64,000 bases of DNA, taken from the NCBI RefSeq assembly GCF_031877795.1, contig NC_133939.1:8971698-9035697 (forward strand), written 5' to 3'. This document shows positions 11,831-24,500 of this stretch, one piece after another. The DNA comes from Strix aluco (Eukaryota; Chordata; Aves; Strigiformes; Strigidae). The translations under genes were made by a program, and so were the position numbers. Positions within the stretch are counted from its first letter, which is position 1; each line of letters starts with the position of its first letter. The notes under the pieces are model-generated. The model was not told where the DNA came from and ran no database searches. It saw nothing but the letters and a program-made list of their open reading frames with translations.

Positions 11831-12535
11831 AAGGGGGGAAAAAAACCTGCTTCAGAACAGCAGCCAGAGAGTGGAATGAGAATATGTGAGAGAAACAACT
11901 CTTGCAGACCCCAAGGTCAGTGCAGAAGGAGGGGCAGGAGGTGCTCCAGGCGCCGGAGCAGAGATTCCCCTGCAGCCCGTGGTGCAGCCCATGGTGAGGC
12001 AGCTGTGCCCTGTGCCCAGGGAGGTCCATGGGGGAGCAGAGACCCACCTGCAGCCCCTGGGGGACCCCACGCCAGAGCGGGTGGGTGTCCGAAGGAGGCT
12101 GTGACCCTGTGGGAAGCTGGCGCTGGAGCAGGCTCCTGGCAGGACCTGTGGCCCTGTGGGGGACCCACGCTGGAGCAGTCTGTACCTGAAGGAAGGCACC
12201 CCATGGAAGACCTATGCTGGAGTGGTTTGTGAAGAACTGCAGCCCACGGGAAGGACTCACATTGGAAAAAGTTTGTAGGGGACTGTCTCCCATGGGAGGG
12301 ACCCCACACTGGAGCAGGGGAAGAGTGCAAGGAGTTCTCCCCCTGAGGAGGAAGGAGTGGCAGAGACAAGGGGTGATGAACTGACCACAACCCCCACTCC
12401 CTGTCCCCCTGTGCTGCTGCAGAGGAGGAGGTAAAGTCAGGAGTGAAGTTGAGCCCAGGAAGAAGGGAGGAGTGTGGGGAAGGTGTTTTAAGATTTGGTT
12501 TTATTTCTCATTATCCTACTCTTGATTTGACTGGT

Positions 12536-12541
12536 AATAAA
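12536..12541 (+). terminator. LTR polyadenylation signal AATAAA
   Basis: A canonical AATAAA in the 3' part of the LTR, followed within about 30 bases by a T/G-rich stretch (GTCTGTTTTGCCTG). It lies in sense with the candidate host gene, so it could cause premature polyadenylation of the long intron transcript. Confidence 0.5.
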
Positions 12542-12723
12542 TTAATTTCCCAAAGGCAAGTCTGTTTTGCCTGAGACGATAATTGGTAAGTGATCTCTCC
12601 CTCTCCTTATCTCGACCCACGAGCCTTCTGTTATATTTTCTCTCTCCCCTGTTCAGCCGAGAAGGGGAGTGATAGAGCGGCTTTGGTGGGCACCTGGCAT
12701 CCAGCCAGAGTCAACCCACAACA

Positions 12724-12728
12724 TCAGC
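12724..12728. repeat. Target-site duplication, right copy (TCAGC)
   Basis: Exact copy of the five bases before the LTR, directly after the terminal CA at 12722-12723. Confidence 0.8.
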
Positions 12729-15700
12729 TTATCCCCAAACCCTTCTCTACAGGAGAAGCTGCAGGGTGTTGGAGGTGCTAAAGCTTCAGATGGATTCAGC
12801 AAATGATTGTACAGCTTCATGAAAGAAAAAAAAAAAGTAAAATCCAACATGTGCATAAACCACACAGGCACAACCTCTTGTTGAAGTGGTCTTATGCAAC
12901 CTACTGCTGGAGGCTGGGAGACTATCCAGGAGCAGTACTGTATGTGTGTTTTTTCTCTTCCATAGCTGCTTGCAGTGGGCTGTTGTCAAAGACAAGGATA
13001 CAAGCTTCAGCTGTCCCTTGTTCTCTTACAGGGTGACTCTTCCTGTGGTCTTCGCCAGACAGCCCAGTAAACATTGGGGGGTTGTGACTTACAAAATTGG
13101 CTTACTTGCTGAACACAAATCACGGTGTTTTGGTATGGGTTTTATGCTGACCTTTAAAGAACATCCTAGATTATTTGAGACTTGGCACAGTTTTTCATTT
13201 CCATAAATGCAGGTTTTAACTAGCACAGTGGCAAGCCCATGTTAAATCCTATATTGGTACCTTTGATAATTGCAGTGGAGGTAGAGAGGAGGATGACTAG
13301 GAATCTGGAATCAGAGTCTGTTGAACTTTAGAATCAGAGAACAGGTGAACCTTGTTGACAGGTCTGAAAAGCATGAGTCTAATAAGCATAAAAAGACAGT
13401 TTGAAAAGAACTAGAGGTGGGAAAAAGAAGCCTAATATCAAACTTGAGAAAGGCATTTGTTATATCAAAAAGAAAATATTTTCTGACTAAAATTAAAGTT
13501 TGTGGTTTGATCGTGTTAGACTTTTATCTATGAGTTTAGTATGTTGTGGTATATCTAAAAATAGAAAAGTTGTCATGATTTGGAAAGGGTGTTTGTAAAT
13601 ATAAATTTGAAGGAATTTTGCAAGAGACACGTGTGGCGTGATTTGAAGGGTTGTTAAATTTGTCACCGTACATAGAGGCAGGGTTACTTGTCTGTCACTT
13701 TATGATGTAGTATACAAAGTGCTTTCTGCACCATCATATACTTCCCTGTACTCCATTACTTCTTGCAGAACAGCATAACAAGATGTCTTGTGTATGATTT
13801 ATGTAGTGTTCAGAAAATATGTATATAAAATCATGCATATATGTATGCTCTATATTTATTTTAAACGGACAATTTTGTGTACATACATATGTGCCTACAT
13901 ACTTAACTGTGGGGTTTAAGAAATGATACAAACATGAAAGAAAACTTCACAATTTGTTTTGCGTTCCATGTCTTGTGAGGTTGCAGTGTAAGATTAGAGT
14001 GTGCCAAAATCCTTGAATAGGATGTGTGGACTTGCTGAGTATGCTTTGGTGCAACTATTTGTTCAGAGTAAACCCTACTGCTGAAAGAAAGAAGCTGAGC
14101 CTTCATTTCCATGTTGTTTACATCTTTGTGAACTCTCTTCATGTAATCTCACTTCTTCTGAATGACTGTGAAACTGTAGAGTGAAAATTTCTCTTTTAGT
14201 TTTATATTAATCAGTGTATTTAAGCATGCTAACAAGTATACCCAGTTGTGCACGTTTGCTGTGGGGCTTTGGGCAGACATCTACAGGATGCCTGTAATGC
14301 GTCTGTGTTTTGTTTTCTTTTATGAACTGCAAATTTACTATCTAGACTAATGAGTGAATTTAAATATTAAAAATGTGTAGATTTCTAAAGTGTACTTGAG
14401 GAGAGGTCATTCTAAATGCATTCCTGTTTTTTGCTGCTTCTATTCCAAAAAAAAATGAATGTGATGGCTGCTTATAGCTGTTGAGTAAGAGAGTGAGTTA
14501 TTAAGAAAAAGTTGTTAAAACATTATGTGTTATAATATGGCATCAAAACTACAAACAACTTCTTAATAAAATCAGCATAAAAGCTCTAGTCAGAAAAATG
14601 TGGATATGTATTTCTAACTACATCAGTTTATCTGACATTTGTCTTTCTCAATAACTGACATTTAAAAAAAAAAAAAGTTCATTTAAAACACATTGACTCT
14701 AAATGGGATTGCCCCCCTGCCCCCTCAACCCCCTGAAATCCTACTTAATGTGGGAGATGGGTGATTCTTAAAATCTGTCTTTTAAGAAATTGCAGGGGTT
14801 TATGTAACAATCTTTTATGTTATGTTGTTTGGTGGCAAAATGTCCCTGCTTTTGTCTTCCTGGTATAGTTGGAGTCTGTATGACACGGTCAAGCTTGGCA
14901 GCAATGAAAAAATACTCAAAATGGTTCCGGTTTTTGGGCCCTTATGGGACTGGGTATCTTCAAGATCATTCAGCTGGAGTGCAAGTTAACCAATATATCA
15001 TTTAGGACTATTGGGCTATGAAAGCGGATTTTGCCTAATATCCAATTCCAAAAAGTGCTTTTGGATAAAAGAAGTGTATGTGCTGAATTACAATTCATTT
15101 TAATGTGACTTCTCTCTGTATTGATTGTAAAGATGGTTCTGTATGGAATTGCCGTTTCCTAGCAGTTAATGCTGTTATTTAGATGTTTGGTCTGTGTATG
15201 TGAAATCTTGACCCTCGTTAAATCAATGCGAGATTTGCAGTGTATCTCAGTGGAATCAGGGTTTCATCCTTTATGTGCTTTAGTATAAATGTAAACAGTT
15301 CTTTCAAAGCTTTTAATGTTCTTCTGCTAATAGTTGCCTTTAACCATACAGGAGGAATGTTTGAATGTTTGATTTAATGTTTTTTTACCTTATGGCTTCC
15401 TATGGTATAACTGCTTTCATCGAGTCAATACAACAATTCTGGTTTTGTTTTTCCAAAGCGCTTTTCATTCAACTTAAAACTATTAAGTGAAATGTTGACC
15501 AAGATGATGATCCTACATATTTAAGTATGGTAATTCTTCACTGTGTTGACTTTCAAAATGGAGACAGTCAATGAGGCAACAAGAAGAAAACACTCTTCAA
15601 TCCAATCCCCATGATTCCTGTCTGTTACTATTTGAACACTATGAGTATACTAGAGACCAGCAATGCTGCAGTTTCCCAAGGTTTCAGCTGTATTCATTTT

Positions 15701-17825
15701 GTGAAACTGTTTTTTGTTGCTGTTTTAAATCAAACTAATCACTTGAAGTTGTGTATCCCAGATATGGATAGCACTTGTCTTCTTTTCTAATAATAGTTAT
15801 TAAGAATGACATTTTATTTACCTTACTGCTACTTCCCTATACATATCTTAGGACAATTAAAGTGAAGTGGGACATCTTTATTTCATTTGAAGAAAATTGC
15901 CATCAAATGTAAATATTAAGACCGTGGTGTTTTCTGATCAGCATTCATCCATCACTCATTTGCTAGCAGACTGGAGTAAAATGGGTGAAAAAAGTTGGAC
16001 TCTATTTTAGTTTTGAGACTGATTTCTTCTTGCTTTCTGACTTGACTTCTCACTGAAACATGCACATGCTTATAAATACTACATGTGGATGTATGTGTTT
16101 ATATATGTACTGCATGTGTGTCTGACCATTATCAGTTCACAAGGATTTAATGACTTGTGACATTTTTATTGACTTTTAAGATATTTGTTTTTTTTCCTTA
16201 AAACCCCAGCTTCTGAAATCAAAAGACTCAGGAAATGTAATCTTTTATTCTTTAAGTGATAATAAACCCTACTTGAGGAAGAAGTGAAAAGGTAACGAAG
16301 GTATACCACAAAAGCTTACAAACACAAATGAAGCAACGAGCATTTCCCTCATAACTTTGTGTTGTTTTTTTTTTTCTTACACGTGATTGTTTGAAATGCA
16401 ATAAAAATCTGACTAGCTGGAAAACATCACTACACCTTGTCTATACTGGGCTGCAAATTTGCAGTAATTTGGTTGAATTTCTTGGCTACAAGCAGAACTT
16501 GCAAAATATGGGTTGGTGAAACAAAATAGTCTGAGAGGTCTCATGGTTTTCTGTGTGTTAGACATTGTCAGTTTCTAAAAATCTGTTTTGGAGTTAGTTT
16601 CACAAAGGCTACTAGCAGAAGTCAATATATAACGGAATGCTTTGGCAATAAGAATTGAGGTATTTCTGAAGAAACTGTATGGCAATCATGTTTGAAGGGA
16701 TTTTTTTCCCCTCTTCCTTTTGCGAACTATTTTAAAAAAATTCCCGAACTACAGTTGAACAGATGGTATTTGCCATTGTTGTCAGTCCTAAGAAGAAAAA
16801 ATGAACTTTTAAGATCTTGATTAACAGAATTTTAAACTTGTGTTAAGAAATAAAACATAGAAAGATTTAAATCAGTGTGATTTATGCTAAGCTGCTTTAA
16901 AAAGTCTGCATTATGATAGTGGTCTATAAATCTAGCTAAGGTAGACTCATAAACTGTTGATTTGGTGTAATAAATGGAAAAGCACTGGACAGTGTGTTTG
17001 GCTTCCATCTTTTTCTTCCTCAAAACCAGTGTAAGCAACGTAGATGTATAAAATGGAAAGATCAAAGTGCAATTATTTCGGAGTTTTTCTGAAGTAAAAG
17101 TCAGAAGATGAGAGACATAGTTCTTGAGACAAAATAATTTGAATAGTAATATTTCATGGCTTATTTTAGGAAAATGATTTTTTTTTTCCTTTCCTTTCCT
17201 CTGCACTCCTCCTTTAACTGTAGTCTTTGGTATTGTGGGGTCTGTGGCCCACTACAAATGGCTGCAAAAAATAATCAAGAAAAACAAATCTATTTTCAGT
17301 AGGCTTGTATTACCACTCAGCTGTCCATCTCTAAATTTGTAGAGATCTGTAAATCGAAAAGTATTGGAGCTACTTGTGAAGAATAGCAAAAATATCTGTG
17401 AGAAGGTATTTTTGGTGGAAACAACATGTCCTCAAAAAATGTCAGTCTAAGTTGTGTATGTGATTGTTTCTAATGATAAAAGTTTTGTCCAGTATGAATC
17501 CCTTCTTTTATAACTTAATCTATGTAGGTTTGAATATAAAATAGAAATTCTTACAGGACTCAATGTCAGTCTTAGTAAATAAATAATAGGCACTTCAAAC
17601 TAATTTGTAAGTTGCAAACAGAAATTGTTCTCTGCATGCTTCCAAACGTTTATAAATTGTTTTTAAAGTTTCAATACTTGAAGCCTCTTAAATCCATATG
17701 GCAAGAGTTTCAATGTTTTCACTAAGAAACTGGAAAAGTGTACCTTTAAAAAGGGGATAAAATTTCAGGTTGCATAAGTTAGCAACGCCATTTTAAACCA
17801 GTTGAGGCTGTGGTCCTATTAAGGT
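12729..17825. other. Intronic or intergenic AT-rich sequence
   Basis: No gene is supported. Short frames on both strands carry no recognisable domain. A-rich runs occur at about 12826-12837 and 14663-14676. Nothing structured beyond low-complexity patches was seen. Confidence 0.55.
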
Positions 17826-18582
17826 ACAAGGTCCTGCACATGGGTCAGGACAATCCCAAGCACAGACACAGGCTGGGCAATGAGGGGATTGAAAGCAGCC
17901 CTGAGGAGAAGGACTTGGGGGTATTAGTGGGTGGAAAACTGACTATGAGCCAGCAATGTGCGCTCGTAGCCCAGAAAGCCAACCGTGTCCTGGGCTGCAT
18001 CAAGAGAAGTGTGGCCAGCAGGTCGAGGGAGGGGATTCTCCCCCTCTACTCCGCTCTCCTAAGACCCCCCCTGCAGTGCTGTGTCCAGCTCTGGGGGCAT
18101 CAACATCAGAAGGACATGGACCTGCTCGGATGGGTCCAGAGGAGGCCACGAAGATAATCAGGGGCTGGAGCACCTCCCCTGTGAGGACAGGCTGAGAGAG
18201 TTGGGGGTGTTCAGCCTGGAGAAGAGAAGGCTCTGGGGAGACCTTCTAGCAGCCTTCCAGTACTTAAAGGGGGCTACAGGAAAGATGGGGAGGGACTCTT
18301 GATCAGGGGGTGTAGGGATAGGACGAGGGGTAACGGTTTTAAACTGAAAGAGGGTAGATTTAGATTAGATATAATGAATAAATTCTTCCCTGTGAGGGTG
18401 GTGAGACACTGGCACAGGTTGCCCAGAGGAGCTGTGGCTGCCCCCTCCCTGGCAGTGTTCAAGGCCAGGTTGGACGGGGCTTTGAGCAACCTGGTCTAGT
18501 GGAAGGTGTCCCTGCCCACGGCAGGGGGGTTGGGCCTGGATGATATTTAAGGTCCCTTCCAACCCAAACCATTCTATGATTG
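17826..18582 (+). mobile_element. CR1 LINE, 5'-truncated, young subfamily, + strand
   Basis: Sense-strand translation gives the C-terminal part of the CR1 reverse-transcriptase ORF2 in pieces: [12 protein letters not shown], then [15 protein letters not shown], then [47 protein letters not shown] and AVFKARLDGALSNLV. The pieces lie in different frames, so several frameshifts break the gene. The 3' end carries the avian CR1 tail GGTCCCTTCCAACCCAAACC followed by ATTCTATGAT. Most of ORF2 and all of ORF1 are missing, as usual for CR1 5' truncation. CR1 inserts without clear target duplications, and none was seen. The copy is closely similar to the inverted one at 44387-45331. Confidence 0.95.
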
Positions 18583-21500
18583 ATTAAAGTATAGGATTGA
18601 ATATGGAGATTTGTTTGTGCTTTTTTAACTTGTCAGAAGCTTTCAAAAAAGCATTCTGTGTAATTTTTCTCAGTTCTGGACTGAGCATTTGCCAGAACAG
18701 CTCATCATGCAGATCTGGAATTTTTTGGGTGAGTATGTATTGGAGAAAAGTGTTGAAAGCCTAATTATGTCTGTCTTATGAAAATTGTGTCAAAAGCTAT
18801 AAAACCCCACTGTACTCTATGTAGTTGGAGCTAAAACAGCAGTGGTATGTTTTCTTGGGCAATAGAAGCAATGTTGGAATCTACTGCTGGCTGTTCTTTG
18901 CATGTTGCAGATCCTGTACTTAACATAGGATTGCAACACTTAGCTGGTTACCTTTGATTGGGAGTTGCATTAGGACATAGGCGGCAACAGAATGTTATGT
19001 GGTTAATTTCTGTGACGTTACAAATGCCTCTATGTTTTATTTTTTTAAAGAACACTTCCCCTCAAACAGAAATACACTCCAGTAGCAGTGATGCATTGTG
19101 TACCTTTCCTTTCTGTAAGGGAGCATCTCTTGGCACGTGGAATGAACACTGGCTAAATGGACAAGCAGAAAAACATGGTGTTTGCATGCCTACAGTCTGT
19201 GTTAGTGTCTGCAGAACACTTTACTGGTTGTTGGGGGTGTTAAAACATATGTACAATATGTATACAAGTATTTAATGAGGAGGAACTGGTGTGATGAAGA
19301 TAAGCAAGGGATAATATCAAGGACAAAATGTTAAGTTATGCAGTATTTTGAGAAGTCTATTGACTGTGCCTTTATTTGGGAAGTAGTTTCATTTCAGATG
19401 ATCCTGAAAAAAATAGTAAATATTTCCCTGCAGTTATGGTGCAACCTTTTTCCAGGGCCAAAATTACATTCTACAGAATGAAAACTTGTGTGTCTTGTTT
19501 CCTGGTCTTAAAGAGTATATATTCCTTAAGTTATGGTGGTATTTACTAGGGAATAAATCTAAAAGTGCAGTAATAATTTCTTAAACCCTCCATTTGAACA
19601 TGAAGTAAGAGGTAAACCCATGCATAGTTTAGCTTAACCTTCTTTGGAAATATTTGAAACTGAACAATTTAGATGCTTTCTGTACAGAACGAGGCTGTGT
19701 ATATGAGGAAGTCTTTCACAATAGCCATTCCAAATACATCTTTGTACAAGAGAGAACATTTAGTTATTGCAAGATCAACAGAGGAGGAAAAAAATCTTGG
19801 TATTTTGATAAGCAGACACTGGTAATTCAAGTTCTGACATTCCGAAGGCTTCAGTGCTTCCAGCATTACAAACCCTAATAGACAGAAAGGAGCTGGGAGC
19901 CAGGAGCCTTGGTGTTCGTGAGCTCGGTCTCCTAAGATTTCAGATTGTTGGGAAGACATTGAAATTCTGAAAACTTTTGGGTGTCTTGGTTTGTCTATAT
20001 TTCAAGGAATGGTTCTCACTGAGGTCACAAATCCTAAAAATAAATTAGGACAAGGGAATAAGGTATGTTATAGAAACTTAATTATAGACCAGATTCTGTT
20101 TCATTGGAAGCTAATAAAACCCAATACATTTTTGCAAGGCTTATCAGTATTGGCAGATTAGCAGATTTAGTGAAACCTTGAGAATAGCTGAGGGGTAAAC
20201 TGGGACATAGAAGGAAAATTAATATTAGTCTATCTTTAAGTTTACCTCTTTCTTAAATACTTTGTATGAAGTGCTGACTGTAGCATTATTGTAAAGGATT
20301 TTTGAGATTTTTAGGTTTATCCTCACAAAATGTTTCTTGGGTATCTTTTTCCAGATCTTGTCTGATCCAGTTCTTTTAGGCTGACTCCCTATTAGAAATT
20401 TAACTAGTATTCCACATAAGCAATTACTCTGATACAAATTGTGATTGTCCCAGAACACACTTTTGACCTTTTAACTTTTCTGCTGCTATGAATATAATGA
20501 CTATGTTGAACAAGGGAGGAAATTGAAGGCCAAATATTATACAGGGTAGTTGAATCACTTGGGACCTGGCTATAATCTGTGTAAAGGTTGCTGTTTGCAA
20601 TCTTTTGATGTGTATAATGTGCAGCTATCTTTCTCAGCTATTGTTGCATGCACAGAAGGAGAAGAAGGAGAAACTTGATGATGGGGAGGGGAGGCAAGCA
20701 CGGAAATGAATGGTAGGAACCTTTAGAAGAACAGCACCAGTGGGCTGCTCCTTCTAAATTATTTTGCCTTGTTCCTGGATAGCGCTAATAGCTGTGCTAG
20801 TCCCTCCTCACATAGGTAGAAAGGGGACAGCAGCATGTGGGGCATCATATTCTGCTCTTGCTTCCTTCCCTGCATCCTAAGAGATGTACCTTATAAGTCT
20901 CCAAAGGTCATGTTAACTTTGAACTGAAGGACTTTGCAGTTGCAGAAAAACAAAATTCTTGGTTGGCTTGTAATGCTTTGACTGGTTTCATGTTTGTTAT
21001 TACAAACTACATCTCAAATCACAGATCTAAATGTAAAAGTTAGTAAGAACTTTCTAAACTGCGCAATATTCTCCTGATGCACATTATTGTATATAGTAAG
21101 TCTATCAAAATTCAGGACCTTGTGATCTGTATCATATCTGGGAAGTACAGAGCCTATATCCTTTCATATTCTCAAACATGTTGAAGTTAATATTTTGTAA
21201 GGTAGAGCTCTGTTCCTAACTTAGTGCTTGTTGTTGCAGGAATCTGATCTGAAATGTGTGGTAGAACAATCGATACAGCTTTCATTTCCTTAGTCATAAG
21301 TCACCTTACATTTGGCTTTCCCATTATTAAATGGAACTAGTTGCCACCAGCTTTGTATGACCCATTAGATGGGTAATATGCTTTGTTCTAAACTCTGGAG
21401 TGTATATAGCAAATCTTTGAGGGTGACTTCAGTCCTTCAACTGGAAGGCACTTCATATGCTTTTCAAGATACATGTCTCAACAACAGTTGGGCCTGCCTT

Positions 21501-24500
21501 GGGAGGATAATGAGTTCCCTTGTAGTTCTCATAAAAATTGATTACTCAAATTGCACAAGGTTTCCGGGGTCATGTACTCACACCAGGATATTTTCTTAAA
21601 GATGTATTTGATGAAGAGTGAACATGATCACTCAGTTGCAGAAGGGGAGTGAAGATGTCATTGTCAGCTTATGTATCCAAGGTTTCTATGAAGAGTGTGA
21701 CCCTGAAAATTTGTTGCACAGTTCACTGCAGTGATTTAACTGAAGACACTTTTGCTTCAGGGGAATTTTAATGCAGTATTTATTTTACAACAAATGGGGG
21801 AAAAGTGTATGCCTGTTTTTCTGGAAGGGGAACGTATTATTCTAAAGTATATGTTTACCTCAGTGGTACATCAGCTTGCATTGAAATCAGTGAAACTTTC
21901 TACTAACTATAGAAGAGTTGAATGTGTGCAGACATTCATTAATTTGAAAGTTTGCACACAAAAGGTCAGAATGTCAACTAGAAATTGTGTTGAGCATCTT
22001 TCATACCCTTTGTAGGAAATAATGTTCCATACTTTTTGTGACCTAAAATAGAAATATAGTAGGTAGTATGCTTGAAAACACAACAAATCATGTGGGATCA
22101 TGCTCCTTTGTGTTTGCAGAAATGATGGAGAAGATTTACCAGTGATACTTGCAATGTTTTATGTCTGGTTATATGTAAGATAAAGTGAAACTTCTATGGG
22201 ACCAGTAGAACACCTGACTGCTGCTGGAGATGAACATGTTCTATTAATACTACAGTCTTCAGCTGAACAGTAGAGAAATAAAGAATGGTTTTGATGGGGT
22301 TATTTTAAAATAAGTTCTCATCAGCTCCTGACTGCTATATCTTAGGGTTAACTTGATGTTACTTATGAATTTTTGTGTATAGTGTGTTAAGCATGCAGCT
22401 GCATATGTGATATTTTTGAATATCAGTGGAAATAACATTTGGCTTTGTACACTTACATGTGCCTATATTTGAAATCCTGCCATGTGTGCATATGAAAGGT
22501 ATGAGCTGGCAGCCCTGGCAACTGTTATTCTCTGCTTATAGAACAAATGTGAAACAGCTAAGTTGTGGCCCATCCTGTCTTCCTAGTATTTATAGCAGGA
22601 ATTAAATGAGCTTTGTCCATTCTTCCTCTGTATTAGACTGGGCTTCAGTGTGACCAGTATCAATGGTTTGGTGGTTTGTTGTTATTGTTACTATTGTTTT
22701 TTGTTTTTTTGTTTTTATTCAAATAGAGATACTGGCTTTGTTCTTACTATACTAAGACTATAAACTCACTTTACATATGCTAGTGATTCACTTTTTCTGC
22801 TATAGTTCTTGAACAAACTGTCTTGTGAATTTGGACTTGGTGTCTCAAAAGCATCTAGGTATCAAAATCTTTCTTTTGAATTGTGGGAATTGTTCCTGAA
22901 TGTAACTAGGTACCTTTGTTGAACTAGCTGAAATTCCAGTAAAGTTCTCTGTGTTCTTTCTTTCTTTTTCCTTTATAATAAGGGCAAATAGATTTTTTTT
23001 TTTGAGTTTTTGTTAAGGGTATTAACTTTTGGGTGGGATAATACTGCTGAAGTTCTTTATTTGCATAACAAATCACTAGAATGCAGTATTGATTGCTATT
23101 CATGAGTACCAACATTCACTGAATAGCTTGGAAAGCTAATTAAAAATTATAATTGACTTTATTCCTCTTTCTCTAGTTAATGTTTCTCTTTTCTGTCAAA
23201 TTGTGAAGTTGGTTTTTGTCTTCAGTTTTTAAAAATAACCTGCCTTCTGCACAGTCAAGAGAACTTTGCAGCCTCTTTGTGAATTGTTCACATGAAAAGC
23301 CAGGGTAGGTGGGCTGAACTCTCCAGAGTCCTGTTTATAACCTTTTTGTAGCTCAGGTAAGTGTAATGAGAGAGTGTTTGCATTTTTCATGGCTTCTTAA
23401 GCTTAGAGAGTAAAATTTTAGTTTTTATATTTTAGAAAAGTATAAAAGAATAGGGAGTTGTTTTATTTAAAAACTTTATCTTTGCATGAGTCAAGATTGT
23501 AAATCTGTTTACAAATTTTGTGTTGATCAAATTACTATCTGGCCAAATAACGTTGTTGCTAATGATGTGTTGGAAAGTGCCTTTATTGCATTAGTTTTAA
23601 CCACCCTTTAGTTTAGCAAATACATTTTAATGTGCAGGAGAAGACGACAAAAATGATGATGTTGTCCCTGGTTTAAGAAGTCTTTGAGATGAATATTGTT
23701 TGAGGCTGGGAGAGTGTATGAGGAAGTATTGCTTTATGCTCATCCTCGGCTCAGAGTTTTCCTATGTTTATGGAAAAGGCTGTTTAGCCTACCTAGACCT
23801 TTTGCCTTTCTCTTGTTCTTAAGATGCTGACAACCTATTCAGGTTTACCTATTTAATTGCCAAGTCATTTCAGTCAGTGATGCAACCCTTGACTCTGGAG
23901 TTCAGTGAAACTAAGCAATAAAGCATTTTGCACAGGAGACCATTGTTGTCATTCCTAGCTCATCCCAGTGACTTGCATCCTAACAAAAGTAATTAGTATC
24001 ATGAAGCAATTGGCAGGATATTAAAATTAAGTGGAATTCCTGAAAATAGCTTTTACAGAAGGAAAACTGTGTTATTAAAAGACTGAAGTCAGTTAATGAT
24101 TTGTTCAACACTGAGCTGAAGATGCTTAGTGTTTGTTTGATGAACAAGGTTGTTTCTCAGCAGTTGTGAAGAGAAGATGGATTAGAAAAAGTTTCATCAC
24201 CGATACATCTGAATGCAGCTGACAACTGTACAAAATTCACTGCATTCATTTTGTACAGTATTTTTGTGTTATAACCCAAAAACTTGTCATGCCAAATGTT
24301 GCACCAGCGACTGAGGGAAATGACTCAGTCCAAGGCTTAGGCTTACTTAAGGTGTATATATTGCTGATTAGAATTTAAATGTATTTTCTAAGTCTTTTAT
24401 TAAAAAAACTCTACTCTAAAAAATGCTTTTCATACTCTTAGCTCTTTTAAATACATTTGGAAGAGTGACTCATTAAAGTGCCATTTAATTTGACTTCTTG

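Larger units (their letters stand above)
11644..12723 (+). mobile_element. Solo LTR of an avian endogenous retrovirus (ERVL-like)
   Basis: The element is 1080 bases long. It begins TGTATTGGGTTTGTGTGG and ends CAACCCACAACA, so it has the 5'-TG...CA-3' termini of an LTR. It is flanked by the perfect 5-base duplication TCAGC. Five-base duplications suit ERVL-type (class III) elements, although class I cannot be excluded. A TATA-like box (GTATTTAAG, 11822-11830) and a polyadenylation signal (AATAAA, 12536-12541) set the orientation as + and imply a long R/U5. The body is GC-rich with diverged copies of a motif around CTGGAGCAG. Open frames of over 100 codons on both strands inside it are composition artefacts. 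No internal viral genes, primer-binding site or second LTR follow, so it is a recombined solo LTR. I recognise the opening and closing sequence as a common avian LTR family but will not name a subfamily. Confidence 0.88.

Noticed and set aside
11826..12390. Several open frames of over 100 codons on both strands within the LTR
   Set aside because: They lie entirely inside the solo LTR, overlap each other and resemble no retroviral protein. They are composition artefacts of its GC-rich R/U5.
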